From NCBI GenBank assembly GCA_036924085.1, contig JAVGWX010000011.1, positions 30,681,886 through 30,745,885 of the forward strand: a DNA stretch of 64,000 nucleotides, given 5' to 3'. Positions 45,088-55,867 of this stretch are shown here, in pieces. Below the pieces are notes generated by a model that searched no databases, had not been told where the DNA came from, and saw only the letters and a list, made by a program, of their open reading frames with translations. Source of the DNA: Ariolimax columbianus (taxonomy: Eukaryota > Mollusca > Gastropoda > Stylommatophora > Arionidae). Made by a program: the position numbers and the translations under genes. Each line of letters starts with the position of its first letter. Within the stretch, counting starts at the first letter, position 1.

Positions 45088-47130
45088 CAGGTTAAACCCC
45101 CAAATTGAATTTGAGTATATCTGCTGGAAACAATGCTTTAAGTAGGTGTATAATTGTTAAAGATTCAAGGAAAATGCGTTTTTAGAGGTAAATTTAAGGT
45201 GTTTTTAGAAAAAAATACTGAAAATGTGGTGTTTTGGGCAGAAAACAGTCAAATTCATAATCATAATTTTCTCAAGATTATTCAAAAACAAATACAGATA
45301 ACTTAATAAAATTTGGCTTATAAGTAGGACACAATATTTTACACTTATTGAACTAAAAACATTTTGATTTAGAGCTACGGTTAAGGAAGTATGCTCATGT
45401 ATATGTGACCTAATTTAAAAAAATAATTTTATTAGGGGTAAGGGCTAACATAATGAACACATAAAAAAAAGTATTCGAGCTGTTGCATTTCTGTTAGTTC
45501 ATAAATATCTAATTGTATGTTCCTACTTGTGTGCCAATTCTGGAGACAATATGTTAATAACTTTTTGAGATATTGCGCACATGGCAAACAAAAATGTCGA
45601 AAAAAGTAATTTTGAAATAAATGCAAAAATATAACTCACCATGCTGGTTTCTTACAAATATCTTTACTCAGTGAGCTCCTGCTGCATATGAATCATCTTC
45701 AGTATATTCCTCAGCTGTCTGAACACTTTTTCTTGCCCTTTTGATCTTTTTATCCATTTTATTGCCTTCTTCAGCTGCTTTAATGCGTGCTTTATCAAAA
45801 CATCGAAATGCTGAAATAGTGTAGTAACCACCACTCAGTCCTAATTTGTTTAGTATTTCAATCCTGCCCAGTTCCCCTTCATTATACACAAGAATAGCAT
45901 CATTCACAGCTATTTCTAGCCTGTCTCTTCCAACAAATGTAGTTTTAGAGCATCTGTCCCAGATCAAGTGATGGAATGCTTCATTAGCATTTTGTGTTCC
46001 GCGATGCAAACATTTTGTTAATAATTCATCGCTTGACAGATCCTCAAACACAGGCTTAATTATTTCCATGACATAGTCATGCAGCTTATTTGTATTTTGA
46101 CCAAGGCACCATTTTCCACAGTTACCATGGATTCCTTTTCTATGTTCCCAGATTGCCCATATCGCTCTTTCCATAGCCACTAAATTTCCCACGTTAGATC
46201 GAATCGCGCCTCCGTAATGACCCTGAATTCTTTTTATTGCTGCTTTTGTTAGTCATCCAATTCCTCCAATTCCCTTATATTGTCTACCATTTTCTACAAA
46301 TGATTTGTTTTTATTGGCAGCAACTTTATCTAAGAGTCTTTTCCCCATCCTCTTCTGAACATGGCCGCAGCATTCTAATTTCCTAATTGCTTTGTCCGCA
46401 TAGATTGGGGGATCGGAATTAGCAATCTCTTTGTAGCTTTTTGAATCTCCGTCTTCAAGATGACCAGTGTATGTTAGACCATAGTGACTGAAAGATCTTT
46501 CAAAGATTCTTTTCAGACCTACAGGTTCCATGTTTCCTGCACAGCCAATATGATTTTTCTTGCAAGTGTTTTTGTGATGCTCCTGCCATTTCAATAGTTT
46601 GTCACCAGTAATTGTCTTGCTCATCTTTGCACATGCATCACAATAATTGGACAGGACCTCCATGTCAAGGACTTTTACTGGTGCTTTTAGACTAACAGAC
46701 AGACATGTTGCAAGTCCATTTCTGCTGGAAAATCCCCTTCGCTGCCATGTTCCATCACAGGAAACTGGTTGGCTAACATGTCTCGAATAAATTAATACTA
46801 GCAAATATAAGCCAATGGAAATTCAGTTTTCAAGTAAATTTAAACATGGATTAGAAATGTAACTTATAAAATATGGAACAATCTAGCGAAAAAATAATTA
46901 AAATTTGTTGATAAATAAAATAGTCATGACAGTTTGAGAATGTTGCATACTTAATTAGGTAAACAAACACTTACTATGCCAAATAAAAAAATTAATTAAA
47001 ATTACTTTCCGATCACATTTTACTACAAAAATTGCAATATTGTATGTCAAAATGATTAAACTTTCATGTGGTGAAATAAAAAAAATTTCGAAATTTTAAA
47101 GAAAATACTCATTTTGAGGGGTTTAACCTG
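45088..47130 (-). mobile_element. Mutator-like DNA transposon, 2.04 kb
   Basis: Inverted termini CAGGTTAAACCCC at 45088-45100 and, reversed, 47118-47130. Weaker similarity continues inward (CAAATTGAATTTGAGTAT against CAAAATGAGTATTTT). The minus-strand transposase lies inside. Noncoding AT-rich flanks occupy 45101-45667 and 46805-47117. I see no short target duplication; both ends instead abut copies of a ~210-bp LINE segment. Confidence 0.8.
45668..46804 (-). pseudogene. Mutator-like transposase (one in-frame stop)
   Basis: About 379 codons in one frame, interrupted only by TGA at 46253-46255. From the N side: VSCDGTWQRRGFSSRNG (the DGTWxxRG signature of the Mutator-like transposase family of animals), then VLSNYCDACAKMS with a C-x2-C pair, KNTCKKNHIGCAGNMEPVG, FERSFSHYGLTYTGHLEDGD, KIECCGHVQKRMGKRL-like text, and after the stop YGGAIRSNVGNL, CLHRGTQNANEAFHH and GYYTISAFRC. 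The order and blocks match the family, whose proteins cut and move DNA with an RNase-H-fold core. The first in-frame residues (from TTG at 46804) are not a proper start. Related proteins are longer at the N terminus, so an upstream exon was lost or is too decayed to see. A single stop and no shifts indicate fairly recent inactivation. Confidence 0.85.
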
Positions 47131-47134
47131 TCCT

Positions 47135-47350
47135 TAATTAAGGATGAAATCCAGAAAAGGATGGCAACAAAATAGAAAGAACCGATTGAAATAATTGTAC
47201 CTGATGTGTGATCTTGCATGCCATCAAGCCTTTAAAACCAGACACAGCCCCAGGAACAGATGGGCTAAGCACATACGTACTTAACGCTGGAGGTGAAGTT
47301 CTTTCAGTTCTGCTGGCAAAGCTGTTTGATGTTGTTCCTGTTGCTTTTGT
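47135..47350 (+). pseudogene. LINE RT finger-region fragment, right copy
   Basis: Same segment as 44873-45087 with about six differences (for example TTTAATG/TTTGATG). It continues further than the left copy (VPVAFVECPQ), and the matching downstream RT block is found at 48205-48480. Confidence 0.8.
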
Positions 47351-47457
47351 TGAATGCCCACAATGAGTAAGTTTATTATTACGTGAAACAAGCGTTAAAT
47401 AACAGGTTGTAGTAGCTTTCCTCATATCCCGAGCATGCTGATGAAGATGGATCGCTG

Positions 47458-47560
47458 TCATCCAAGCGGTTGTGATATGCTTGGCTCCTTGTGCGTGGCG
47501 CTCACTGCTATGGCGATCACATCGATCCCCATCTCATCTGCCAGGCTGACTTGAAAAGAT
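47458..47560 (-). repeat. Interspersed-repeat fragment shared with 22720
   Basis: Minus-strand reading LADEMGIDVIAIAVSATHKEPS parallels MGIDVISVVVSVTKIKPS at 22720-22795. Type unknown. Confidence 0.5.
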
Positions 47561-47587
47561 CTGCTACCAGGGACGCTACATGAAAGA

Positions 47588-47925
47588 GAGGTCTTGGTCA
47601 GTGTGTTGTGCCTGACCCTGACGCGATGTCCTGCTCGGTGTATTGTGCCTGACTCTGACGCGATGTCCTGGTCAGTATATTGTGCCTGACCCTGATGTGA
47701 TGCCCTGGTCAATACATTGTGCCTGACCCTGACGCGATGTCCTGGTCAGTATATTGTGCCTGACCCTGATGCGATGTCCTGGTCAATATATTGTGCCTGA
47801 CCCTGACACGATGTCCTGGTCAGTATATTGTGCCTGACCCTGATGCGATGCCCTGGTCAATACATTGTGCCTGACCCTGACGCGATGTCCTGGCCAGTAT
47901 GTTGTGCGTGGCAGGACAAGCGTCT
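47588..47925 (+). repeat. 37-bp minisatellite, about 9 copies
   Basis: Unit TATTGTGCCTGACCCTGATG plus CGATGTCCTGGTCAGTA, with two alternating variants (GGTCAGTA/GGTCAATA; GACGCG/GATGCG). Confidence 0.96.
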
Positions 47926-47944
47926 CAGTTCCCCAAGTTAGTTA

Positions 47945-48165
47945 ATGATAAATGCTTAAATTTAATAAATGCTTAAATTTAATAAATGCTCCATTTTAGT
48001 AAATGCTTCAATTTAATAAATGCTCCATTTTAATAAATGCACCATTTTAATAAATGTTCCATTTTAATAAATGCACCATTTTAATAAATGGTTCAATTTA
48101 ATAAATGCTTCAATTTAATAAATGCTTCAATTTAATAAATGCTTCAATTTAATAAATGCTTCGAA
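47945..48165 (+). repeat. 17-bp AT-rich minisatellite
   Basis: AATAAATGCTCCATTTT with the variants CTTAAATTT and CTTCAATTT, about 13 units. Confidence 0.95.
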
Positions 48166-48204
48166 ATAGAATGAATCCCTCACCAGTGGATATTCACATA
48201 GGTT

Positions 48205-48480
48205 ATTTTAATTCACATAAAGGGGAGACACTGAACTTCTTGAACACGACCGCCCAATTTGTCTACTGCCAATAATGTACGAGTACAAGATATTTGGTAG
48301 AGTTATTGCCGACAGAATCAACAGACAACTCGACAGACATCATCCTGATGAGCAAGTTGGTTTCATGAAGTTGTTCTCCACCACTGACAACTCCCACAAG
48401 AAGATTCGGTGGATGGAGAGAGCAAGCTAGCTACACAATATACTGACCTTTTGGTTTCTATTATTTTCTTAAACAAAAAA
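48205..48480 (+). pseudogene. LINE RT fragment (finger/palm region)
   Basis: Reads RGDTELLEHDRPICLLPIMYEYKIFGRVIADRI in part, then PDEQVGFMKLFSTTDNSH, the KKGD-NYRPISLLxxxYKxF and EQAGFRxGxSTxDH blocks of a non-LTR RT. It is the expected continuation of 47135-47350; two minisatellites lie between. Confidence 0.8.
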
Positions 48481-48528
48481 AGCCTTGGACAGTATTGAAA
48501 CAAATACAGTGGTAAAGGCTTTCTGAAA

Positions 48529-49096
48529 TCAGTGTTGACCAGAATAGTACAGACAATAGCGGCGCTTGCGCTGCTTAAAAAAATATGGCAAGATAAACGG
48601 TTAGCAGTATGCACGAAAATCAGATTAATGCGCACATTGGTTTTGTCAATATTCTTCTATGCGTGTGATACATGGACAGTTACAGCTGACCTTCAGCTAA
48701 GGATACATGCCTTGGAGATGAGATGTTTCCGAAGACTTTTAATCGTCACCTACAAAGATCGAGTTACAAATGAGGAAATACGAGATAGAATTAAAATAGC
48801 AATAGGGCCTTTTGAAGACCTCTTGGCAACGGTCAAAAGAAGGAAACTCGCTTGGTACGGTCACATATTGTGATCAAATGGTCTTATAAATACGATCCTG
48901 CACGGAAATGTGCAAGGCAGACGACGAAGAGGCCGTCCCAAAAAGTGGTGGGAGGGCAATATTAAAGAATGGACCAATCTCCGACCAGAAGAGGCACAGG
49001 CAGCGGTCGTTGACAGATAAGGATGGCGTCGGTTTGTGAGGATGTCTTCATGTGTGCCCCAGCGACCTCACGGGTTAGGAATGACCTGACCTGAAG
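48529..49096 (+). pseudogene. CFDP2-like LINE 3' fragment (CTGAC-tail family, copy c)
   Basis: Reads IVQTIAALALLKKIWQDKRL, RTLVLSIFFYACDTWTVTADL, ALEMRCFRRLL, VTNEEIRDRI, RRKLAWYGHIL. A stop follows at 48871-48873, then GRRRRGRPKKWW and EWTNLRPEE in the same frame. It ends at GACCTGACCTGAA. Collinear with about 39000-39560 of copy b. 5'-truncated and dead. Confidence 0.85.
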
Positions 49097-49429
49097 TTGT
49101 ATCCTCGTCTTGCATTATATTGCTTTGTCCTGACGCGTCTTCGAATGTATGTTATTTCTTGCACCGGATATCAGAGCCAGACCATGTCTATTGTGATCAC
49201 GACTTCATCAACGCATCCAGATGTTTGACTTTAGTTAGGGTCAGACCATGTGTAAGCCCTACTTAGTGCTGTATAGCAGGGTTTTCACTTGTAGAACCAT
49301 TTATTCTTCTGTATCAATATTCTTCTTAAATGACGGCTAACATCTTTGTCATTAGTACAATCATACACGTTTCCATCTGTCTGCCTGTTCTATATTAGAC
49401 TTAAATGTCGACTTGTTTGCTTTTGTCAG
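49097..49429. other. No recognised feature
   Basis: Nothing recognised. Confidence 0.4.
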
Positions 49430-49610
49430 TTCCGTGTACCTTTACCCGAGCGAAACTTGGGACTCTGACAAGGGTTCTAGAGCGTAGAATGTGTGCAATG
49501 GAGATGAGATGTCTGCGCCGAATCCTTGACATTTCGTGTCTAGACCATATGACGAATAAGGCAGTCCAGGACACTGTTAAGAGAGAGGTTGAGTGGTGGG
49601 AACTGGTTAA
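49430..49610 (+). pseudogene. LINE RT tail, short fragment
   Basis: VLERRMCAMEMRCLRRILDIS then DHMTNKAVQDTVKREV matches the RIQAxEMRCLRR / DHVTNxxV block after the RT palm. Both sides are missing. Confidence 0.7.
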
Positions 49611-49712
49611 ACCCACCTCCGTATTGATACCTCAATCCTGAAAGATACTACGTGAAAAACGGTCATTCTAACAGACTCCAGGAGGGTACTCCAATCCATC
49701 TCATCCACTCGC

Positions 49713-49740
49713 CCCCCCCCCCCCCCCACCCCCACCCCCA
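49713..49740 (+). repeat. Poly(C) tract
   Basis: A run of 15 or more C followed by CCACCCCC repeats; G-quadruplex potential on the other strand. Confidence 0.9.
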
Positions 49741-49749
49741 ACAAGACAG

Positions 49750-50275
49750 ACTTTCACATGAAATAAAATACAACTTCAGATTGCTGTCCAAGAAATAAAA
49801 CAGAATGAGCATCATGTGGATTCCGGCCAATTCTGAGATCCTTGGAAACGAGAAGGCAGATGAGATCGCATAAGCCGACGTGGTCTGGAGCTGAGATATA
49901 AACGATTCATGAGAATGGAATGAAGAGGCAAGCACAAAGAACACAAGTCCGAGAATGACAACATAGACAAACTTGACATAGATGGGGAGACAAATATTCT
50001 CAGAACGGGACATTATAGACTCAAGGCCCACATGTACAGAAATGGTCTGAGATACACCGTCCCGTGCAATTGTGGAGCATCCAGGCAAACACCAGAACAT
50101 ATCCTGCAGAACTGCCCGACTCGTGCAGCCCGACGGGAGGCGGTGTGGCTTGGGGGAGCGACCATGCTTGAAAAGCTATGGGGGACCGGCGATGATCGGA
50201 AAAGCTCGGTATCTCCTTCGTGACTTCCCCACACTAAAAGTGTCGCATTCATTGATCGAAGAAGTTGCATCAATG
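49750..50275 (+). pseudogene. I-like LINE RNase H and terminal zinc-binding tail, copy 1
   Basis: WIPANSEILGNEKADEIA (49817-49870) is the RNase H block normally WxPxHxGIxGNExAD, with the His replaced by Asn. Downstream, RLKAHMYRNGLRYTVPCNCG ... TPEHILQNCP (50020-50122) is the C-x-C ... H ... C tail typical of RNase-H-bearing non-LTR elements, followed by MLEKLWG. Stops occur between blocks. Homologous copies are at 54000-54430 and 62440-62790. Confidence 0.8.
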
Positions 50276-50429
50276 ACCTTTCAGGTAACGAGCCAGATTA
50301 TGATCATCTTGAGATGACGACTATTGTCTTTGTTACTATCTCAGTCAGACACGTTTCTGTGTGTTCCATATTCTACTGATATCACAATTCATGTTACTAA
50401 CTCAGTCAGACACGTTTATATCTCATCAT

Positions 50430-51290
50430 TATCAGATTAGTCAGTCCGGAGACTGGTGTTGAAGTCTCTTGATCATGTAATGCAGCTATCCTCTGTTCGT
50501 CAGTCCGGAGACTGGTGTTGAAGTCTCTTGATCACGACACGCCACTGCCTCTTGTTCCTCACATATCTGTGGGGTTCTGCATCTCGATGTTCCTGCAAGC
50601 ACGTGGAATGCAATTGTTTCTTGGGCGTTCCTATTCTCTTTCCCCCGGAATTTTGCATTCTAGTATTTTCAAAAAATAGACATCCATGTCGCATGTTATG
50701 ATCAAGCCAAGATTATCTACTTTTCTGAATATTTGTCATTATCTGTCTGTGACCCTATATCTTTAAGGACTTGTTCATTTTACCTTTTTTCTGATACGCT
50801 CACTATTTGCATCCTGCGATAGCACCACATCTGAAAATCTTCTCATTTTGTTTCATCCTTTTCGTTTGGAATCCATGTTTCAGAGCCGTGCAGTGCGACG
50901 AACCAGATATGTGTAGTGTTTATTATTTGTGATTAAAAGATTTCGTTTTTCATGGATGGCATTTTTAGTTTCAACCTTACAGCAATCATCTTTGAAAATA
51001 ATTTCTTCCAAATATGAAAACCCCGTACACTTGTTTAGTAATCTATCCTTCTATGTTCATATAAATATCTTTGAGTTTGTTGGGCTGTTACCGTCGCTTT
51101 GCTTTGCTCGCATTCATCCTCATGTCATGGTTGATCCTGGTGTACAGTTGTTATAATAATCTCTCTGTTCCTTCCATGATGGAGTCATCATCTGCAAATT
51201 TGATGGCACTTATTCGTTTTCCATTGACTATGACCCGGATGTTGCAATATCTTGGGTTCTTCCATCATCCCCTTCGAATTCAGATTAAAT
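50430..51290 (-). pseudogene. Heavily decayed LINE RT, post-palm region
   Basis: Minus strand fragments GSETWIPNEKDE, FQMWCYRRMQI, ATWMSIF, KFRGKENRNAQE and upstream SIMEGTE / GFSYLEEIIFKD recall the order SETW-x-EMWCYRRML-...-GKRGxGR of a non-LTR tail. Frames change often. It is separate from the RNase-H family. Confidence 0.6.
50440..50533 (+). repeat. 59-bp spaced direct repeat
   Basis: GTCAGTCCGGAGACTGGTGT plus TGAAGTCTCTTGATCA occurs at 50440 and 50499, that is, one tandem duplication of 59 bp with only the first ~35 bp well conserved. Confidence 0.9.
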
Positions 51291-52059
51291 ATGATTAGAG
51301 ATAAAATATATATAACTTGCCCACTCCTTTCCTGAAATCGACTGGGTTTATTATTCACTCCCTGAATGCTGTTTGGTATTCATACAAGTTCAGTATGAAC
51401 TCATCAAACCATTATCTAATTATTTAAGTATCTGTCTGTTTCATATTCTTCTTTGATGCCTCCTTCCGTTTGTAAAGCTCACTTGCTTAATACATACCTC
51501 AATATTCTCCTTGTTACGTGGCAAAAATACAAGAATGTATCTACGAAAAAAAAAATAGAAAGAGCCAATGTGAAAAGCCTTTGACAAAGATTCACATAAT
51601 TCCCATATATAATGCACATACTGAAAGGGGAGACAAAACATTTCTCTTGGCTCACTCAGTGATCTTAGCCAAATTGTCGGAGGAATTACCTAAATCTCCA
51701 AATTACATGGTTGAAGTTTTGAGTTAAAACAAGACCGTTTTCAGATTTCAATACCGACACGACGATTTTAAGACACGAAACATTTATCAGCACGCTCTCA
51801 ATTCTGACTTTTAAATGCATTCTCTCACAGCGACCATGTAATACAAACAATTGGAATTCTCTCAAAGAAAACTTTGGCTGGCTGACAAGATTACTGTCTC
51901 CATTGCTTGGTAAACAGCTCTCGATCTTCTGCATGACTGTCGCTGTGTGGACTGGAAAGCTTAAATGGGAGGAAGTGTATTGAATGCAGTCATAGACCGG
52001 AGTGGATCTGAGGACGAGCTTCTAGAAATCAAGAAGAACTCTCAAGGAATGTGCAACAT
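51291..52059. other. No recognised feature
   Basis: AT-rich, with an A run near 51547. No motif recognised. Confidence 0.4.
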
Positions 52060-52505
52060 TTAATAGTGTGACGACACATAGCATTGTGATAACACACTGT
52101 AAATGACGGCATATAGCATTGTGACAATTCACAGAATTGTGACAAGATACAGCAGTGTGACAACACATGGCATTGTGATTACACACATCATTTAATAGCA
52201 CGCATTTTTGTGACATGACGCATTATTGTGACAGCACGCATCATTGTGACAACACACACTATTGTGACAGCACGCATCATTGTGACAGCACGCATCATTG
52301 TGACAGCACGCATCATTGTGACAGCACGCATCTTTGTGACAGCACGCATCATTATGACAACACGCAACATTGTGACAGCACACACCATTGTGACAGCACA
52401 CAGAATGTGACAGCACACAGAATGTGACAGCACTCAGAAATGTGACAGCACACGCCTTTGTGACAGCACACAACAATGTGACAAAACACAACACTATGAC
52501 AACAC
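52060..52505 (+). repeat. 18-bp TGTGACA minisatellite, locus 1
   Basis: GTGACAGCACGCATCATT units, regular at 52205-52400 and degenerate on both sides. A related array lies at 53785-53975. Confidence 0.95.
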
Positions 52506-52664
52506 ACGATATCATCGAATTCTCTGTACGCTCTGAGAGACATGAGGCTTCCACAAGAACTTACCAAACCATTCTGCCTTGGACAACATTTCGCACAGTC
52601 CCATGTCAGAGACGCGCAACACAGCTCATCCACCACCGTGCGTCTACAAGTCCCAACATGCGCT

Positions 52665-52770
52665 GCCCTTCATGACTTTGCCCCACGCTGCCCTTCATGA
52701 CTTTGCCCCACGCTGCCCTTCATGACTTTGCCCCACGCTGCCCTTCATGACTTTGCCCCACGCTGCCCAT
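52665..52770 (+). repeat. 25-bp minisatellite, 4 copies
   Basis: TGCCCTTCATGACTTTGCCC plus CACGC, with identical copies. Confidence 0.95.
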
Positions 52771-52984
52771 TGTGACAGAGGAACTGTGATGCAAGGTCAC
52801 ATGACTTCTAGATCATCATTTTCCGTAGAAGTTTCCTTAACCATTAAAAAAATAATGTTGTACTGCGTTGCTAGCATGTGTCTAAACCCAATCTTGAGAA
52901 CTTGAAAGCCATGTTTTGGTCCGTCCTCTTCTCAGTCCAGTCTACTAGAAACATACGTTCCCACTGGCATAGTCCACTATGAGA

Positions 52985-53650
52985 AGAGCCGATAAGATGG
53001 CGCCCTACCGGCTGCGGGTATACACTGCTCTGGTGTTTCAGTTCATTATGGATGTCGCCATGCCATTGATTTGCCTGGAATTCATACTAGTCGACGACTT
53101 TCAATTATGCTCGTGGAAACGTGTCTTTGTTTTCCAATTGGACTGGTTAATTCGTTCTTTTTTGTGTTTCTTTTTTCCGATTATCCTGGCCTGAACATCG
53201 GCTATATGAATTAGCACTATGCTTAAACCAGTGTCTTATTTCCACTTCCACTGTCTAGTTCACACGGCTGAACTTCACGAGATTGGCACTCCTTGCCCTA
53301 GCTGCAGACAGTATCGGCTTTGGTGTAACTGAACTTTAGATTCGACTATAAAGGACTGGAACACTGCACGTCAGAGATGCCTCTAGAACCTCTTGCAGTT
53401 ATGGAAAAGGCACAACCTACAACGATAGATGACATCCCCTCCGATGCTTTGCAGGATACCTGTTTACGGGAAAGGCTTCGGGAGTAAACCCTGAGGAAAA
53501 ATCTGCATCTTGTGCTATCTCCAGTTATCTCGATAAAATTTTGAAACTGGCCAAAGGTAGTTTAGGGTCAGAGAGTGAGGTTAACAAAAGGCGCAGTTTA
53601 TTCCTCCCCTTAGTCCAAATCACAGCGCATATCATCCAATTCTGCGAACA
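52985..53650 (+). repeat. Composite repeat R3 plus R2, copy 2
   Basis: Matches 40690-41160: R3 (CCCTACCGGCTGCGGGTATA to CCTGAACATCGGCTATATGA) and then the R2 segment at 53500-53640. A 71-codon hydrophobic open frame starts at 52979 (MAPYRLRVYTALVFQF...). The same frame in copy 1 has a stop (GTGTTTTAG), so I do not call it a gene. Confidence 0.75.
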
Positions 53651-53784
53651 CAGCAAGAGAAAATACTGTCCACGCGGCTGAATAAAGACAGGAGGTCTTC
53701 TTTAGATGAGATGGACGAACATCATCTGTCTACTACCTTGCATCCAAGTCTCCTGATTACAGGATGAGGTCTAATGAGGAGTAC

Positions 53785-53975
53785 ACAAGGTATTGTGACA
53801 AGACACTAAATTGTGACAAGACATACCAATGTGACAGCACATAGTATTGCGACTCCGCACATCATTATGACAAGATACAACATTGTGATACAATGCAGCA
53901 TTGTGACAACACACAACTATGTGATAAAACACATCATTGTGACAACACACAATATTGTGACATGACACATACATT
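53785..53975 (+). repeat. TGTGACA minisatellite, locus 2
   Basis: Degenerate 18-bp units (TTGTGACAAGACACTAAA and variants) clearly related to 52060-52505. Confidence 0.85.
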
Positions 53976-53999
53976 CTAACAGACGCCAAAAGTGTACTG

Positions 54000-54496
54000 C
54001 AAGTCATCCCAATCGAATACAAGATAGACTCTTCCACCAAATTAAATACAACATAGGATTGCCGTTTAAAAAAAACCAGACTCGCCATCTACAGAGGTAT
54101 CTTGAAGCAAAGATACACATCAGACGATCCATAAGAACGAAATGGAGACAGCAGCACAAAGAATACAAACCATAAAATGATAGCATAGACAAACTTGGCA
54201 GAGATGGGTAGACAAAGGTCTTCAGACTCAGGGTCCATCTCCACAAATTGGGTCTCGGCGACACCGCCACCTGCGGTTATGCAGCACCCAAGCAAACACC
54301 AGAATATATTCCGCAGGACTATCCAATTTATACAGACCAAAGAGAGGCAATCTGGCCCAAGGGAAGCGGCCATGCTCGAAAAGCTGTGGGGGAACCTCCA
54401 AATACGTCAACCTCACCGGATTAGAAGCATAGCATCAGCAGAAGAAGAAGAAGAAGAAGAAGAAGAAGAAGAAGAAGAAGAAGAAGAAGAAGAAAA
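54000..54496 (+). pseudogene. I-like LINE tail, copy 2, ending in (GAA)n
   Basis: Aligns with 49750-50275 and 62440-62790: CAGCAAGAATACAAACC-like spacer, GAGATGGGTAGACAAAGGTC, then a degenerate zinc tail (CGYAAPKQTPEYIPQDYP, with His and Cys changed to Tyr) and MLEKLWGNL. It ends in AGCATAGCATCAG and a (GAA)n run (54436-54496). Confidence 0.75.
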
Positions 54497-54824
54497 TAAG
54501 TAGAAGAAGAAGTTACATGATACAAAATGGAAACAAATGTCCGATTCGCTGCATTCTCAAAGCGGGACTGTTCCTAGTAAAAGAAGAGAGGGGCGAGTTT
54601 TCAGCAGCCGAAAGCCAGAAATCTGTACACTATTGGTAGATAGCCTGTAAGATAAAGACAGCACCATAGCAGACAGTGCCGGTGGGGATGAAGTGATAGA
54701 GGCTTCATTGTACTAAGCCACAGATTTGTGACTTGGGATGGCTAGCTCCCTTCCGTTTGCAATCTAGATGCCGGGCACTGCACTAACTGCCGATGAGTAG
54801 GAGTAAAGAAGAAATCGGGTAATA
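54497..54824. other. No recognised feature
   Basis: Nothing recognised. Confidence 0.4.
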
Positions 54825-55215
54825 CCATTAATGGACATCATTAAAACAGAGAAGATGGAGAACAGACATAATTAAAACTAAGAAAATGCGACAGATATAA
54901 TTAAAACAAAGAAGGGGTATAATGACATAATTAGAACCAAAAAGTGGACCATTAAATAATTAAAACAAAGAAAGCGGACCGTTCAATAATTAAAACAAAG
55001 AAGGAGTATCATTCCATAATTAAAACAAATAGTAGGCCATTTAAATGATTATAACACAGAAAGGGAACAATACTTAATTAAAACAAAGAAGGCGGCCACA
55101 GGCGTCATTAAAACAACGAATGCAGGCCGTTTCTTAATGAAAACAAAGAAGTTGAACTATTACATAATTGAAACAAAGAAAGCGGCCATAGACATTTTTG
55201 AAACAAAGAACACCG
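54825..55215 (+). repeat. Degenerate ~30-bp minisatellite
   Basis: ATAATTAAAACAAAGAA followed by a 12-15 bp variable part (AGCGGACCGTTCA and similar), about 13 units with strong divergence, so an old array. Confidence 0.85.
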
Positions 55216-55867
55216 CGAACGCAAAAATGTTGAGAAAATGTGACAAACAATGGCTGTCATTTTCGTGGAGGGCCGTCTGCATCCAGGCGCTGAGCGGTAA
55301 CTGAACATGTGGAAGCCATTGTGGCTGCCTTCACACGCTCGACACAAGCCATGCAACTATTACCTCCGCTGGAAACCAAATGACAGTACCACAGGAGAAA
55401 GATGACAGGGTTAATGGGACAAGAGAAAGAACACTCGTACTAAATTCCTGGTCGTGAAGAACCGAGACGGTTTCAATTTGGTAAAATGACCAGCACGAAT
55501 GTTTGGTAGCGCTCGACCTTTTACACCTGAAAAATGTTCACCTGAAGTGGGGGTTAGGTTGGTGTGTGAGTGAGGGAAGAGCAGCCTAGCTCCATTCCGC
55601 CTCTCCCCCTCTCCTATGAATATTCTTAACTTGTTCTTTGAAAGAGCCTGTGGTTACCTTATTTATGCGACACTTGATTTTCTGTTATATGGTTCTTCAC
55701 GGATGTTTTGTAAGTGCCATTGTGTTCTCCCTTTAGTAAGTTCTTCAGTTAGATTCAGCTGCTGAATTTGCGCTTTCCGGATTTATACGTTGAAGCAGGT
55801 GAGGTAAGGATAGCGGAGTTTGAGACTGTTTACAGTGGTTCAAATCCTTATAAAAGCGAAGATGGAT
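55216..55867. other. No recognised feature
   Basis: No motif or repeat recognised. Confidence 0.4.

Noticed and set aside
44873..47350. The 210-bp direct repeats as LTRs of a retroelement
   Set aside because: They contain RT coding text, the element inside has inverted CAGGTTAAACCCC ends and a DNA transposase, and there are no LTR-type TG...CA ends or primer-binding site.
49713..49740. Poly(C) and poly(G) (34688) tracts as regulatory G-quadruplexes
   Set aside because: Structure is possible, but no nearby gene exists and homopolymers of this length are often sequencing or assembly artefacts.
52979..53194. 71-codon hydrophobic ORF in R3 as a small membrane protein
   Set aside because: The homologous copy at 40690 has an in-frame stop and other changes, and the segment belongs to a repeated element.
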